From a bacterium (GTDB taxonomy: Bacteria; Patescibacteriota; Gracilibacteria; Absconditabacterales; Absconditicoccaceae), in contig JAHDGZ010000005.1 of the NCBI GenBank assembly GCA_020631605.1, forward strand, positions 1 through 45,399: DNA of 45,399 bases. Direction: 5' to 3'. Positions 21,114-30,941 of this stretch are shown in pieces (the stretch's first letter is position 1; every line of letters begins with the position of its first letter). Below the pieces are notes generated by a model that saw nothing but the letters and a program-made list of their open reading frames with translations, made no database searches and had not been told where the DNA came from. Made by a program: the position numbers and the translations under genes.

Positions 21114-21914
21114 TTACTGCTTGATGATTGCATAAGGAGCACTACTGAGATCATATTCACGTATAACAGTTCAAGAAAAATATTTTTTAATAAGAGCGTA
21201 TTTGTTTAGTTGATCTTCAAAAGATTCCGCTAAATTGAGTGCTATTTTTTCTCATTGGACAAAAGCTATGATTTTATCAGTTCATGGATGAAATTCTACC
21301 TTAGTAGGATTAATCTCTTGTAAGAGGGCATATTGTTGGGTGAGTTTTTCTAGATCAGTTTTGTGAAATATTCCCTGTATATCTCATGAGTGGTATGAAG
21401 GTAGTTCAAAGGTGGGTGTCGCTATGTTTAGACCCGTTCAAAGAGGTAGTATTGACTTTTTTTTGCTTCCCCATTGTTTGTTGGCTGTTGAGAAGACAAA
21501 ATCAGGTTTGTTATATGTCACATCTAGGTAGAGAACATTTTCCTCAAAATCAATAATTTCAACTGATTGTATCCAGTCGCCGTGGATTGAGTCTATGACC
21601 TTTTGCTTAGAATTCCACTTGGTTAGCCAATAGTTTTCTCCCCTTCGCTCATCAATGTGATTCACTACCTCTTGTGAGACAAAAGTTTTATCGAATTCTT
21701 GAAATATTATTTCCTGAATTTCATATTTTTTGCTATCTAACAAATAGTTCTTTGTGATAGAAAGTCCTACTAAAGCCATAGCTATTATCGCAATAGTGAT
21801 GAGCTTTTTGTTATGCTTTGCTAGTGATCTTTTAAATTTCTTTTTTTGTAGAGCTTGCTTCTTTTTGCTCCCTTTTTTTGTATATGATTGTTTAAGAGGA
21901 ATTTGATCTAACAT
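21114..21914 (-). CDS. FtsQ/DivIB-like cell-division protein
   Basis: 266 residues with the FtsQ layout: a Lys-rich cytoplasmic N-terminus (residues 1-36, KKGSKKKQALQKKKFKR), one membrane helix (LITIAIIAMALVGLSI), then a POTRA-like region (IQEIIFQEFDKTFVSQEVV, NYWLTKW) and a beta-rich extracellular domain. FtsQ-type proteins link the divisome parts. Sequence identity to a named FtsQ is not recognisable; the call rests on topology and length. Last gene of a run downstream of topA and the DUF212 gene. Confidence 0.6.
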
Positions 21915-21957
21915 ATTTTTTTTGTGACAGTATAGGATGAATGATGGTAATGCTTGA

Positions 21958-22410
21958 TTATAGGAAAATTGGCATTACTGTTTGATAGAGCCAGAAAAGT
22001 AATAATGTGAGCACTATACCGATAATAATTCATCCTAACACTTCACTTGGAGAGTGACCTATTCTTTCTTTAAGTTTTCGGTTTTTTATTTTATCAGTTG
22101 GTCATTTTTTTTCTAATGCATTGTTGAGTACATTGATTTGCATAGCGTGTTTTCCAGCTTCCATTCTTACATTGACTGCATCATACCACAAGAGAAAAGC
22201 AAAGGTGAATGCTACAGCAAAAATAGTTGAGTCTCGACCATGAGTCAACAAGGATAACGTTACAACACTAGTAGACATTGCGCTGTGAACAGATGGGAAT
22301 CAACCAGAAGAAAAAAGGTGCTCAATTCCAATCTTTTGACCACTAGAATAATCGATTGCTAGCTTGATGATTTGTACAATACCCAATACTATAAAAGGGA
22401 TGAGAAACAT
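21958..22410 (-). CDS. Divergent PAP2/DUF212-family membrane phosphatase
   Basis: 150 residues with three to four membrane segments. It carries the DUF212 (divergent PAP2) motifs: GGFPSVHSA (with a TGA Gly), YDAVNVRMEAGKHA and LKERIGHSPSEVLGG. PAP2-type enzymes dephosphorylate lipid or prenyl phosphates at the membrane. The family is broadly conserved in bacteria and plant plastids; its substrate is poorly known. It lies between topA and the ftsQ-like gene on the same strand. ATG 22410 is used. Confidence 0.88.
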
Positions 22411-22499
22411 GTTTTGTTCGTAAAGAGATGTAAAGCTCTATGAATAGACGTTTAATCAGTATTTGTGTGACAGCTATAGCTCATTATGTATGGAGCTTT

Positions 22500-24791
22500 T
22501 TATTCTGCCCATTTGATACATTGCTCTAGAGTTATTTCAGCTGCTTTTTCTTTTCGTTCTTTGGGTAGCTTTATATTTTTTCTTCCTACTTTGAGAAATG
22601 CTCATCGACGTCATTTTTGAATTGAGTACTTTTTTCATTCATGTTCTCGTTGATTAATCATCTTCTCTTTGTCTTTCTTCTGTTTCTCTTTGATTAGTAC
22701 AAGTGCTCTTTCAAATGTAACTTCATAAGGATCATCATCAGGGAATTCTTCAGTCTTTTTCAATGAAGCAAAAGTACTATCTCGTTTAACATATGGACCA
22801 AATCTTCCCAGAGAAGCAGTTACCTTTTTTCCTTCATGATCACCCAGATGTCTAGGTAGCTTGAAGCATTCCAATGCTTCTTCTAATGTGATAGTTTCTA
22901 TTGATTTACCACCTCTAATAGATGCAAACTTTTTGTCTTCATCTTCACTATCTCCTATCTGCACAAGAGGTCAGTATCTACCAATTCTTGCAATGATAGG
23001 TTTTCCTGATACGGGATCTGTTCCTATTGCCCTTTCTCCTGAGGCTCTTTCAGCGGTCTCATCTATTGTTGTTACTTGAGAGTGAAATGGTTTGTAAAAT
23101 TTGTGAAGCATTGCAGTCCATTCAATCTTACCATGCGCTATATTATCAAATTCTTCTTCTACATTTGCTGTAAAGCTATAGTCTACTATTTTTGGGAAAT
23201 TTTGTACTAAGAAATCTGTTACAACAAGACCTATATCTGTAGGGAATAATTTACGTTTTTCAGCTCATACATTTTTTGAAATAGTTTCTTCCTTCAATCC
23301 TTTGCTAGATAGTGATATTACTGTAAGATCTGTAGGAGTCCCTGGTCTGTCTTCAAGCACAACATATCATCTTCTTTGAACAGTATTGATGGTGGGTGCG
23401 TAAGTTGACGGACGACCTATTCATTCTTTTTCAAGCTGCTTCACTAAACTAGCTTCAGTGTATCTTGGGGGATGACGATCAACAGTTTCTGTCGCTGTGA
23501 TGTTTTTATAATGGATCACATCTCATTTGCTCAATGCTGGTAAGAGATTTTTTGTTATTGTTGTATCTTGTTCATCATCTGAACTTTCTTGGTAGAGAGT
23601 AATAAATCATGGGAAAGTAATAGTTTCTCACTCAGCTATCAATTTTGTTTTGTGGTTTGATACCAGGATACTAGCTTTGGTTTTTGTTCCCGTAGCTGGA
23701 GACATTTGACTAGCTAGTGTTCTTTTTCGGATAAGTTCATAGAGTCTTTTTTGTTGTGCATCAGCACCAGCACTCATTTTGAAGAAATCTGTAGGTCTGA
23801 TACATTCGTGTGCTTCTTGTGCGTTAGCACTTTTTCCTTTGTAGAATGTAGGGTTAGAATACTCAGCTCCCCATTTTTCTGTAATAAGTTTGGTTGCTTG
23901 GTTCTGTGCAGTTTTTGAGAGATTAACTGAGTCAGTTCTCATATAGGTGATATGTCCAGCTTCATAGAGTTTTTGTGCCACACGCATCGTTTGAGCCACG
24001 CTTGATCCTATCTTCCTACTTGCTTCTTGTTGAAGAGTAGATGTGGTGAAAGGAGCCGATGGCCTTTTTTTGAGTGGCTTATCTTCCACTTTTTCTACGG
24101 TGAGTTCACTGGTTTCTATGGCTTTGAGAAAATCATGAGCTTTTTCTTGTTCCTTTATTTTTTGTGCTGTAGAAGCTTTGAAGTTTGCCTTGTCTTTAAG
24201 AAGTTCTGCGTCTATTTTGAAAGGTCTTTTGGCGATAAATTTTTGTATTTCTCTTTCCCTATCTACAATCAATCTAACCGCAACGGATTGGACTCTACCG
24301 GCACTTAGTCAACCTTTTATTTTTTTCCATAAGACTGGAGAAAGTTCAAATCATACTAGACGATCGAGTATTCTTCTTGCTTGTTGTGCATTGATGAGGT
24401 TTGTATCCAAGAAGCGAGGATTCTGAATTGCTGCTTCTAATGCGGGTTTAGTAATTTCATGGAAAGTAATTCTTGCTGTTTTATCTATATCTAGTTTGAG
24501 AGCATTGGCAACATGCCAACCTATTGCTTCTCCTTCACGATCTTCATCCGTCGCTATCCATACCTTGTCTGCTGCTTTTGCTGCCTTACGTAGTGCTGAA
24601 ACATTTTTTTTCTTGTCTGCACTAATTTCGTATGTAGGCTTGAAATCGTTTTCTATGTCTATACCCATGTTTTTTTTAACGAGATCCGAGATGTGACCAT
24701 AAGAAGCCATCACTTCATAATCCTTTCCGAGATATTTTTGGATTGTTTTGCATTTAGCTGGAGACTCAACTATGACAAGATTTTTGGACAT
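22500..24791 (-). CDS. topA: DNA topoisomerase I
   Basis: Relaxes negative supercoils by single-strand passage. 763 residues. TOPRIM N-terminus KNLVIVESPAKCKTIQKYLG, with the acidic trio in WIATDEDREGEAIGWHV. The active-site Tyr283 is in HITYMRTDSVNLS. The body ends with three repeats of the type GRYGPLVQIG, GRFGPYVKR and GRRGAFLKVG; the zinc-finger cysteine repeats usual in E. coli TopA are absent, as in many bacteria. Several TGA glycines. It heads a - strand run with DUF212 and the ftsQ-like gene. Confidence 0.97.
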
Positions 24792-24800
24792 AGGGAAAAT

Positions 24801-24860
24801 GATTCTTTGTAAATAGAATCACTATGATGATGTTTTATAAGATTGCAAGAAGAGCAATCT
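24801..24860 (-). promoter_or_regulatory. Two hairpins in the topA 5' leader
   Basis: GATTCT...AGAATC (24801-24820) and AGATTGC...GCAATCT (24840-24860), the second a perfect 7-base stem with a 7-base loop, lie just upstream of the topA start (24791). They could affect topA mRNA structure; this is inference, and no riboswitch family is recognised. Confidence 0.3.
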
Positions 24861-24910
24861 CCGATTGGACAGATAGTGATATAGTACGATCTTTTTTTGA
24901 TTAGAAAAAA

Positions 24911-24934
24911 GAAAAAAGAGTTTCCTCTTTTTTC
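24911..24934. terminator. Bidirectional terminator upstream of topA
   Basis: GAAAAAAGAG pairs with CTCTTTTTTC around TTTC, flanked by A- and T-runs. It follows the cysteine-rich HhH gene (stop 24964) on the - strand. Confidence 0.85.
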
Positions 24935-24963
24935 TTTGGTATGCTGTATTTTACTAGTAACGA

Positions 24964-25608
24964 TTATGCAACTTTCCCTCATTTGAGATCATCTTGCCAT
25001 TGTTTGAGTGCGTCCCACTTACCTTCATGGCAGAGGAGTGCTTGTTGAGGTCGAGTATCTGTTTGATGTACTCTGAATCTTTCACCTTCTAGATCCAATA
25101 CTGATTTTAATTGTTTTGGATCACTATTTGCTACATCAGCATATGTTTTTATTCCATTGCTGTGTAGGTGTTTTTCTAGTACAGGACCGATACCTTCGAT
25201 CTTTTTTAGATCATCAGTACTATTTCCTCCTGCAGTAGGAGTAACCATACTAGCTTTAGTGTTTGATGAAGTAGTGGTAACTTTGCACGCGCAGTTTCAT
25301 TTTGTGCATGTACAATTTGTTGATGAACAATCACCAGAACATCCACATGATCCATCTTTTTTGCAGTTACACAAAAGACAAATTGCAAACCAGATAGCTG
25401 AAATGATAAATCATCGCCATAGTGCTCGTGAAGGTCTTCCAGCTCGTAGTTCAGAGAAGATTCCTTTGAGTCAAAGCCATGCAGCCAAGAAACTAAAGAT
25501 AGCTACTCATACAAAACCTCGAAACTTAGATGAATTGTAGAAAGCTTTTCCGCATCTACATGCTATTGCTAGTGATACGATGGCCAATACTATAAACAGA
25601 ATACTCAT
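24964..25608 (-). CDS. Membrane protein with cysteine-rich linker and HhH domain (unknown)
   Basis: 214 residues. Residues 1-15 and about 32-50 and 67-80 are hydrophobic, giving two to three membrane segments. Residues 77-108 hold ten cysteines, many as CxC or CxxC (77, 80, 82, 88, 90, 94, 99, 101, 106, 108), interleaved with Gly, Ser, Thr, Asn and Lys. A Ser/Thr linker follows, then a helix-hairpin-helix region near 134-160 (LKKIEGIGPVLEKHLHSNGIKT) with a DUF4332/L21-like tail ending in KQWQDDLKGGKVA. The Cys cluster could bind metal or form disulfides. I do not recognise a family. It is separated from topA by a terminator. Confidence 0.7.
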
Positions 25609-25649
25609 AAGATAAGTGAAAAAAGAGATAAATAGAAATAGTTATTTTT

Positions 25650-26345
25650 TTATTCAACAAGAGAACTTCCGTAGAGTCGTTGTCCAAGTTCTTTAGTAGT
25701 TACAGAATCATTTCGGTTAGTTGTATTGATTTCATCACCGATGATTCCTAGTTCGTTTGCTTTATCTACGTATACTTGGTACCAAGGATCTTTTGTTTCT
25801 TCTAGCATTCCTACCTTACTCCTTACGATAACCGTTAGTAGTTCAAACTTTTTCATATAAGATTCTGGCAAGAAACTTCCATTTGTACCTCTCATCAAAC
25901 CATACTGACATACTACATCAATAGAAGTCTTCATGTCAGGTGTTAATGAACTAATATCATCAAAATCACATTTGTTAGCATTGTCTTTGTTCATTTCATT
26001 AACCTTTGCGTACTGCCATAGGTATGGAGTTACAGAAGATCTTGTTAGTAATTCGTTCATATCAAAATCAGAGAAGTCTACATCACTTCCTTTATATCCA
26101 TTGTCTTGCATATATTTGTACCATGCTGGGATTCCGTCATCCTCTTCTACTTCTGCTGTAGGTTCTTCAACTTTCACTTCTTCAGTGTCATCATTTTCTA
26201 CTACTGCTGCTGGTTCATCTTGCATATCATCAACGATTACTTGCTGCTGCATAGCAGTAGATCAAGTAGAAAGTTGTGGTCGAAGATACCAAGCTAAAGC
26301 TAGAACAATGATTCATCAAAGGATTGCTCCCCAATTAGTTTTCAT
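25650..26345 (-). CDS. SLH-like repeat protein with N-terminal anchor
   Basis: 231 residues. An N-terminal hydrophobic segment (WGAILGGIIVLALAWYL) is followed by an acidic Glu/Val-rich spacer (about 30-75). The C-terminal half shows surface-layer-homology-like motifs, e.g. SKVGMLEETKDPWYQVYVDKANELGII. SLH domains usually bind cell-wall polymers at the surface. Only the N-terminal segment contains TGA glycines; the rest of the gene uses GGN. It lies between two other - strand genes. Confidence 0.7.
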
Positions 26346-26479
26346 ATATTGTATCGTTAAAAAAGGTAAAAAATTACATCTCGTTATTACGTATTATTAT
26401 GTGTTTAGCAAGAAGATAATCTAGATAGCTATCTGATAGTGCAATGTTTGAGAGTTTTTCGTTTTAGTTATGAGGTTGC

Positions 26480-27277
26480 TTATTCTACTATTTGTAATGA
26501 ATAAGACATCGTGCTGTCGAAACTACGTTGATCAATCCCAAAGTTCGCATCATGTCCAATAGACCGTTGAACTAGAGTATCATGTGTTTCCCCTTCATAG
26601 TACCTGAAGTGTTGTATATAATTGATTATACAACCATATTCTCCATAGATTTCTACTGATTCATCAGTGATCGAAACCGTTTGATACTCTTTTCACTCAA
26701 TCATATGTAATGATCAGGCGTAGGCGCATCATTCACCAAAATGCTCTTTGATAAATCTATCTATCATTTCATCTTTTTGATTGTGATCAACTTTTTTGAT
26801 CTGAATGTTTCGTGCAGGGAATTCCTCAAGAGTAGTTCACATTGGTTTTATATGAATACTCCCTTCATCTCCGTAGGGAGATGATTCTCTTTCTGTCACA
26901 ATCTGAATATCCAATACTTCACCGTTTCATCGTCGCTTAGTAACATCCGGGACTAGTAATTGTATTCAAAGATTGTCATCATGATACCAATTCATGCCAT
27001 TCATGTCAAAGTACCCTGCATCCATGAGATAACGTTGCAGAGACTGAAGTAGCTCACGTGCTTCAAAAACTAGATCATCTTTGTAATAATATGAATTTAT
27101 GATGTCATGAGTCCTATTGACGAGGTGCTGAGTAGTTGTTGCTCATTTGGTTGTACGAGTAGACTCATACAATGAGATGAGTTTATCACCTACTTTTGTG
27201 ATGGGTTCGCTATAAGCTTGTATACTTACAGTTCCAATCGAGAGGAGTAGACAGAGGAGGGTAATTAGTTTTTTCAT
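26480..27277 (-). CDS. Secreted protein of unknown function
   Basis: 265 residues. A clear signal peptide (MKKLITLLCLLLSIGTVSIQA, cleavage expected after QA) precedes a polar region with no recognised family. A helical segment (ISLYESTRTT..., about 30-90) leads into a beta-rich portion. The gene is intact only with TGA as Gly. It is oriented divergently from the photolyase operon; 162 bases lie between them and carry no gene. Confidence 0.7.
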
Positions 27278-27439
27278 AATTGTAACTCATTTAAAAATCA
27301 TGATTGATATTATGATGAGTACTGTATAGTGAACTAATCTATTTTTTGCAAATTACTGTTCTTTTTGTTGATCTAATCTAGAATTTTTACTATAGATTGC
27401 TATTGTTTGTACCAGCTCACTTTAGTCTTCAATATTGTT

Positions 27440-28939
27440 ATGATTCAATGGATACTTTACAACCAACTTCATCATGATTATGTGTTTGATGAGGTTGAGC
27501 GTATTCTTGTTCTTCATTCTTGTTCTTCTATCTCGACTAAGACTTCTGCATGAAGTATTTCTTTGAATATCTATAGTAAAGTAGTTTCTTATGCTGCTTG
27601 AAAGGCTTTTGTTGATTCTGCTAAAGACGGTGATTTTCTTTTGAGTCAGAGTCGAGAGGAATCTCTCTTTGACTATTGCTCTCTCTATGCTTGTACATAT
27701 CTTGTAGTGATGGATTCATGCGAGGCGTATGTTTCTCATCGTTTGCACAGATTAAAAAAAACTCTTGGTGATAGATGAATCACTCTTGATATCAGACCAA
27801 ATACTCAATTTCTTGTTTCTTATAATGAATGTAGTCAAACATTTGATGAACCTCCTGTGATGGAGTCCTTTTATCGTTGGATGAGAAAAAAAACTGACAT
27901 CCTCATGGATGACGATAAACCACAGGGGTGAAAACGAAATTATGATAAGGAGAACAGAAAGTTTGATAGAACATTTACAGATGTTACACATCTAGGTTTT
28001 TGAGAATCACTATTTTGGCAAGAAGCATGTGAGTATTATCAAGAAGATATTGCTCTATGGGGAAAAGAACTACAACCATACATCCCAGTTACTCGTCAAG
28101 AATCCTTGCTGTTACTTGATTTTTTTGTCCATCAGCATCTTGATAGATTTGGTGAACTTGAAGATGCTATGTATACGACTAGTGATTTTGTTTATCACTC
28201 ATTGCTTAGTATTCCTCTAAACTTTTGACTGCTTACTCCCGAGGAAGTGATTGTAGCTATCGAGAGTGCTGACTCTGCTATCAACAACAAAGAATGATGT
28301 ATTCGTCAAATTTTGGGATGGAGAGAATATATGAATCAGTGGTTTCATTATTATAAAGATGAAATTTATGATCAAAATTTTTTTAATCATACAAGAGATT
28401 TGCCTTATCGATTTTGGAAACCTGATAAAGCGCCAGAGACTGTCAAAAAAATGACATGTATGTCACATGTGTTAGATAAAGTAGACAGATTATGATATTC
28501 TCATCATATCGAGCGTCTTATGATCATAGGTAATTTTTGTTTGTTGGTATGATATAATCCTCATCATATAAATAAGCGATTTTGGGAACAATATGCAGAT
28601 GCTTTTGAACGAGTAGTAACACCTAATGTATTGGGTATGTCACAGTATGCTGATGGTTGAAAACTTGCTACTAAGCCCTACGTGGCAAGTGCTAACTATG
28701 TCAACAAAATGAGTAATTACTGTAAGTGATGTGCTTATAATCCAAAAGAAAAATATGGAGATAACGCATGTCCTTTGAACTATCTGTATCGAAAATTTGT
28801 GGATACGAATAAAGAGACTTTTGTTAAAGGTAGGCAATCATTTATCATCAATCATCTTAAAAAAATTGATAGTGCATTGATTGATAAGCAGACAGATGAT
28901 TTTATTATATCGTTAGATAGAGATGCAAAAGACAGCTAA
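27440..28939 (+). CDS. Iron-sulfur photolyase/cryptochrome (FeS-BCP/CryPro family)
   Basis: 499 residues. Prokaryotic (6-4) photolyases of this class bind FAD and a 4Fe-4S cluster and repair UV lesions with light. Cluster ligands are visible at Cys340, Cys428, Cys431 and Cys444; their spacings (88, 3 and 13) equal those of Agrobacterium PhrB (350, 438, 441, 454). The FAD-binding region has GGKRNYDKENRK and GWREYMNQW. In the segment NYCKGCAYNPKEKYGDNACP a glycine beside Cys431 is TGA. First gene of a tight operon with overlapping ends. I cannot see from sequence which lesion it repairs. Confidence 0.93.
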
Positions 28940-29162
28940 TCAGTACTTTATCATTACTACGATGGATGGCATTCCTGTAATGTCAGACAATAATGTTATT
29001 ATGCAATATACCTCTACTGAGTCTATGAGAAACAACGCGAAGCATCTTACTTTTACTACAGGTCAGCGTCACCATACTCGATGATTGCATAAAGATCAAC
29101 GATATAGGGCAAAAAAGCATTTTGATAGTCATGGTTTTATTCCTTTGTGACTCTTACAATAG
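28923..29162 (+). CDS. Small protein in photolyase operon (unknown)
   Basis: 79 residues, basic and His-rich (GQRHHTRGLHKDQRYRAKKHF). Its ATG 28923 overlaps the end of the photolyase gene by 17 bases; ATG 28962 is an in-frame alternative. Its TAG is immediately followed by the DUF2256 gene ATG. No family is recognised. In other bacteria this slot next to DUF2256 may hold a TIGR03643 protein, but that pattern is not evident here. Confidence 0.6.
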
Positions 29163-29345
29163 ATGAAAAAAAAGTGACGAAAAGGGAATAAGTCATCATT
29201 GCCTTCAAAGATTTGTGTTGTTTGCTGACGTAGTTTTTCGCGACGTAAAAAACGAGAAAAATGTTGGGAAGATATACGCTATTGTAGTGCTGATTGTAGA
29301 TCAAAGAAAACAATTTTAGATTCTAGTATATCTCATGCAGTGTAA
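29163..29345 (+). CDS. DUF2256 zinc-ribbon-like protein
   Basis: 60 residues. The pattern ICVVCGRSFSRRKKREKCWEDIRYCSADC (Cys18, Cys21, Cys34, Cys41, Cys45) is the DUF2256 signature of short basic cysteine proteins. DUF2256 genes often lie beside photolyase/cryptochrome genes, so its position fits. It is probably a metal-binding helper of unknown action. The next gene's ATG (29335) overlaps its end by 11 bases. Confidence 0.9.
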
Positions 29346-30495
29346 GCAGAAGGACGATATTATTGATTTCCTTAGTAAATTTGATGCCCAGGGATACTGA
29401 AAATCACGTAACTATATAGATGGATGAGTGTCACAATTGTCCCCTTATATCACTCATGGCATTATCTCAACCAAGGAATGTATGCAGCAGATATTGTCTA
29501 GGTATACTATCAAAGAAGCAGAGAAATTTTTGATGGAATTGATGCGAAAAGAGTTTTTTCTACAGGTACAAAAGAATTATGGTAATGAGTTTCTTTCACT
29601 TCCTGTTCGAGATGATAAAACCTGAGTGACTAAGAAAAAATTATTAGCCACATCATTAGCTAACCATACAACTCATACTGATCGAGTTAATAGTATTATC
29701 ACACAGATGACGTGAGTTTGATGGTTACACAATCATCAGCGTATGTGGTTGGCAAGCTGGTGTTGTCATTGGGCAAAGTTAGATTGGAAATTGTTGGCAG
29801 ACCGAACATATTATCACTTTCTAGATTGAGAATTGTCTGCAAATCATCTTAGTCGACAATGGGTCAATAGTACTTTTGCCAACAAGGCATATATGATGAA
29901 TGAAGAGAATCTTCAAAAATATCGACCATGAATGGTTGATGAGGATTTGAGGTGAACATATGAAGACGTTTCTTCTTTTCTTTTTGATGAGGATCGTGAG
30001 AGTGCTTACCGAAAAGAGGAGGATGTCTCTTTTTCTTTCACTACACCTTTGGATACATTGGATGTTTTTGATAGCCACTTGTACGAATGAAAGAGTGCTG
30101 TTCGTCTACTTACTCCATGGAGATTAGATGAAGATTTGCTTTGAGATGATGTGTACACTATTGTCCTTTTGGATGAGACATTTACTCAATCTCATCCTTG
30201 GTCTCAGCAACGTATAGATTTTGTTAGATCATATACAGAAAAATATGCTGTTCCTTTTGTTATATGATCATATCAGACTAGTATAGATGATTTGTTGTCT
30301 CAGTGAGTTGATGTATCTATCGATGAAAGACGAGATCCAATCTATCGCGAAGTTCAGAAAAGCTTTTTGTGAGAGCCATGAGTTTCATGTATTCCATATC
30401 CATGGATACATACTTCTCATGGAGATGAGCCAATTATGAAGTTTTTTAAGTACCGAAATAGTAGTAAGCATTTTATCAAAAAGCTGTGACAATAA
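29335..30495 (+). CDS. Photolyase-like FAD-binding protein with C-terminal alpha/beta domain
   Basis: 386 residues. It begins directly with photolyase FAD-domain sequence: GGVSQLSPYITHGIIS (about residue 26), then GWLHNHQRMWLASW and YYHFLDGELSANHLSRQWV with STFANKAY. There is no N-terminal antenna (Rossmann) domain. After a linker (TPWRLDED) residues 245-370 look like an alpha/beta domain (VYTIVLLDETFTQSHPWSQQRIDFVRSY), as if the two photolyase domains are in swapped order. It is in a known photolyase-DUF2256 gene group. Repair versus signalling role is unknown. Its stop overlaps the arfB ATG by one base. Confidence 0.85.
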
Positions 30496-30932
30496 TGTCC
30501 TATCGATATGGGAAGAAGAAGGTGGATGGTTTTATAAAGCAAATTCGACACAAGGAGATCCTATTATCTTTTGCTAAATCCTCATGACCATGATGACAGA
30601 AGATTAATAAGATTGAAACAAAGGTCCAATTATCTTGGGATATTCATCAATCAGCTATCTTGCCACAGCCGTTTTTGCAGAGGTGCATCGAAAGAAATAG
30701 TAAGTATATTACTGATGAGTGAATCTTGAGAATAGATACATCAGTGCATAGAACGCAAAAAGCTAATAAAGAACAGACTTATAAAAAATTTGTTAAAATT
30801 GTTAAATTTGCTTTTGCTGAGAAAGCTGTTAGAAAAAAAACCAAGCCCCCGAAACGAGCTGTATATAAGCGTATTGCAGAAAAGAAAAGAAAGTCAAAGA
30901 GGAGAAATCTGAGAAAGAGAATAGTGGGTTAG
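30495..30932 (+). CDS. arfB: Alternative ribosome-rescue factor B (peptidyl-tRNA hydrolase, YaeJ/ICT1 type)
   Basis: 145 residues. ArfB enters stalled ribosomes that lack a codon in the A site and hydrolyses the peptidyl-tRNA. The GGQ motif is at residues 33-35 in SGPGGQKINKIET, followed by VQLSWDI; the basic C-terminal tail (KKTKPPKRAVYKRIAEKKRK) is the part that fits the mRNA entry channel. All three glycines of GPGGQ are TGA codons (30585-30599). ATG 30495 overlaps the photolyase stop by one base, so it is translationally coupled to the photolyase gene. Distinct from the window's RF1. Confidence 0.93.
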
Positions 30933-30941
30933 TCTGTCACT

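Noticed and set aside
25933-26424. Long + strand frame opposite the SLH gene
   Set aside because: Low-complexity Ser/Thr shadow; the - strand protein has recognisable SLH motifs and a signal-type anchor.
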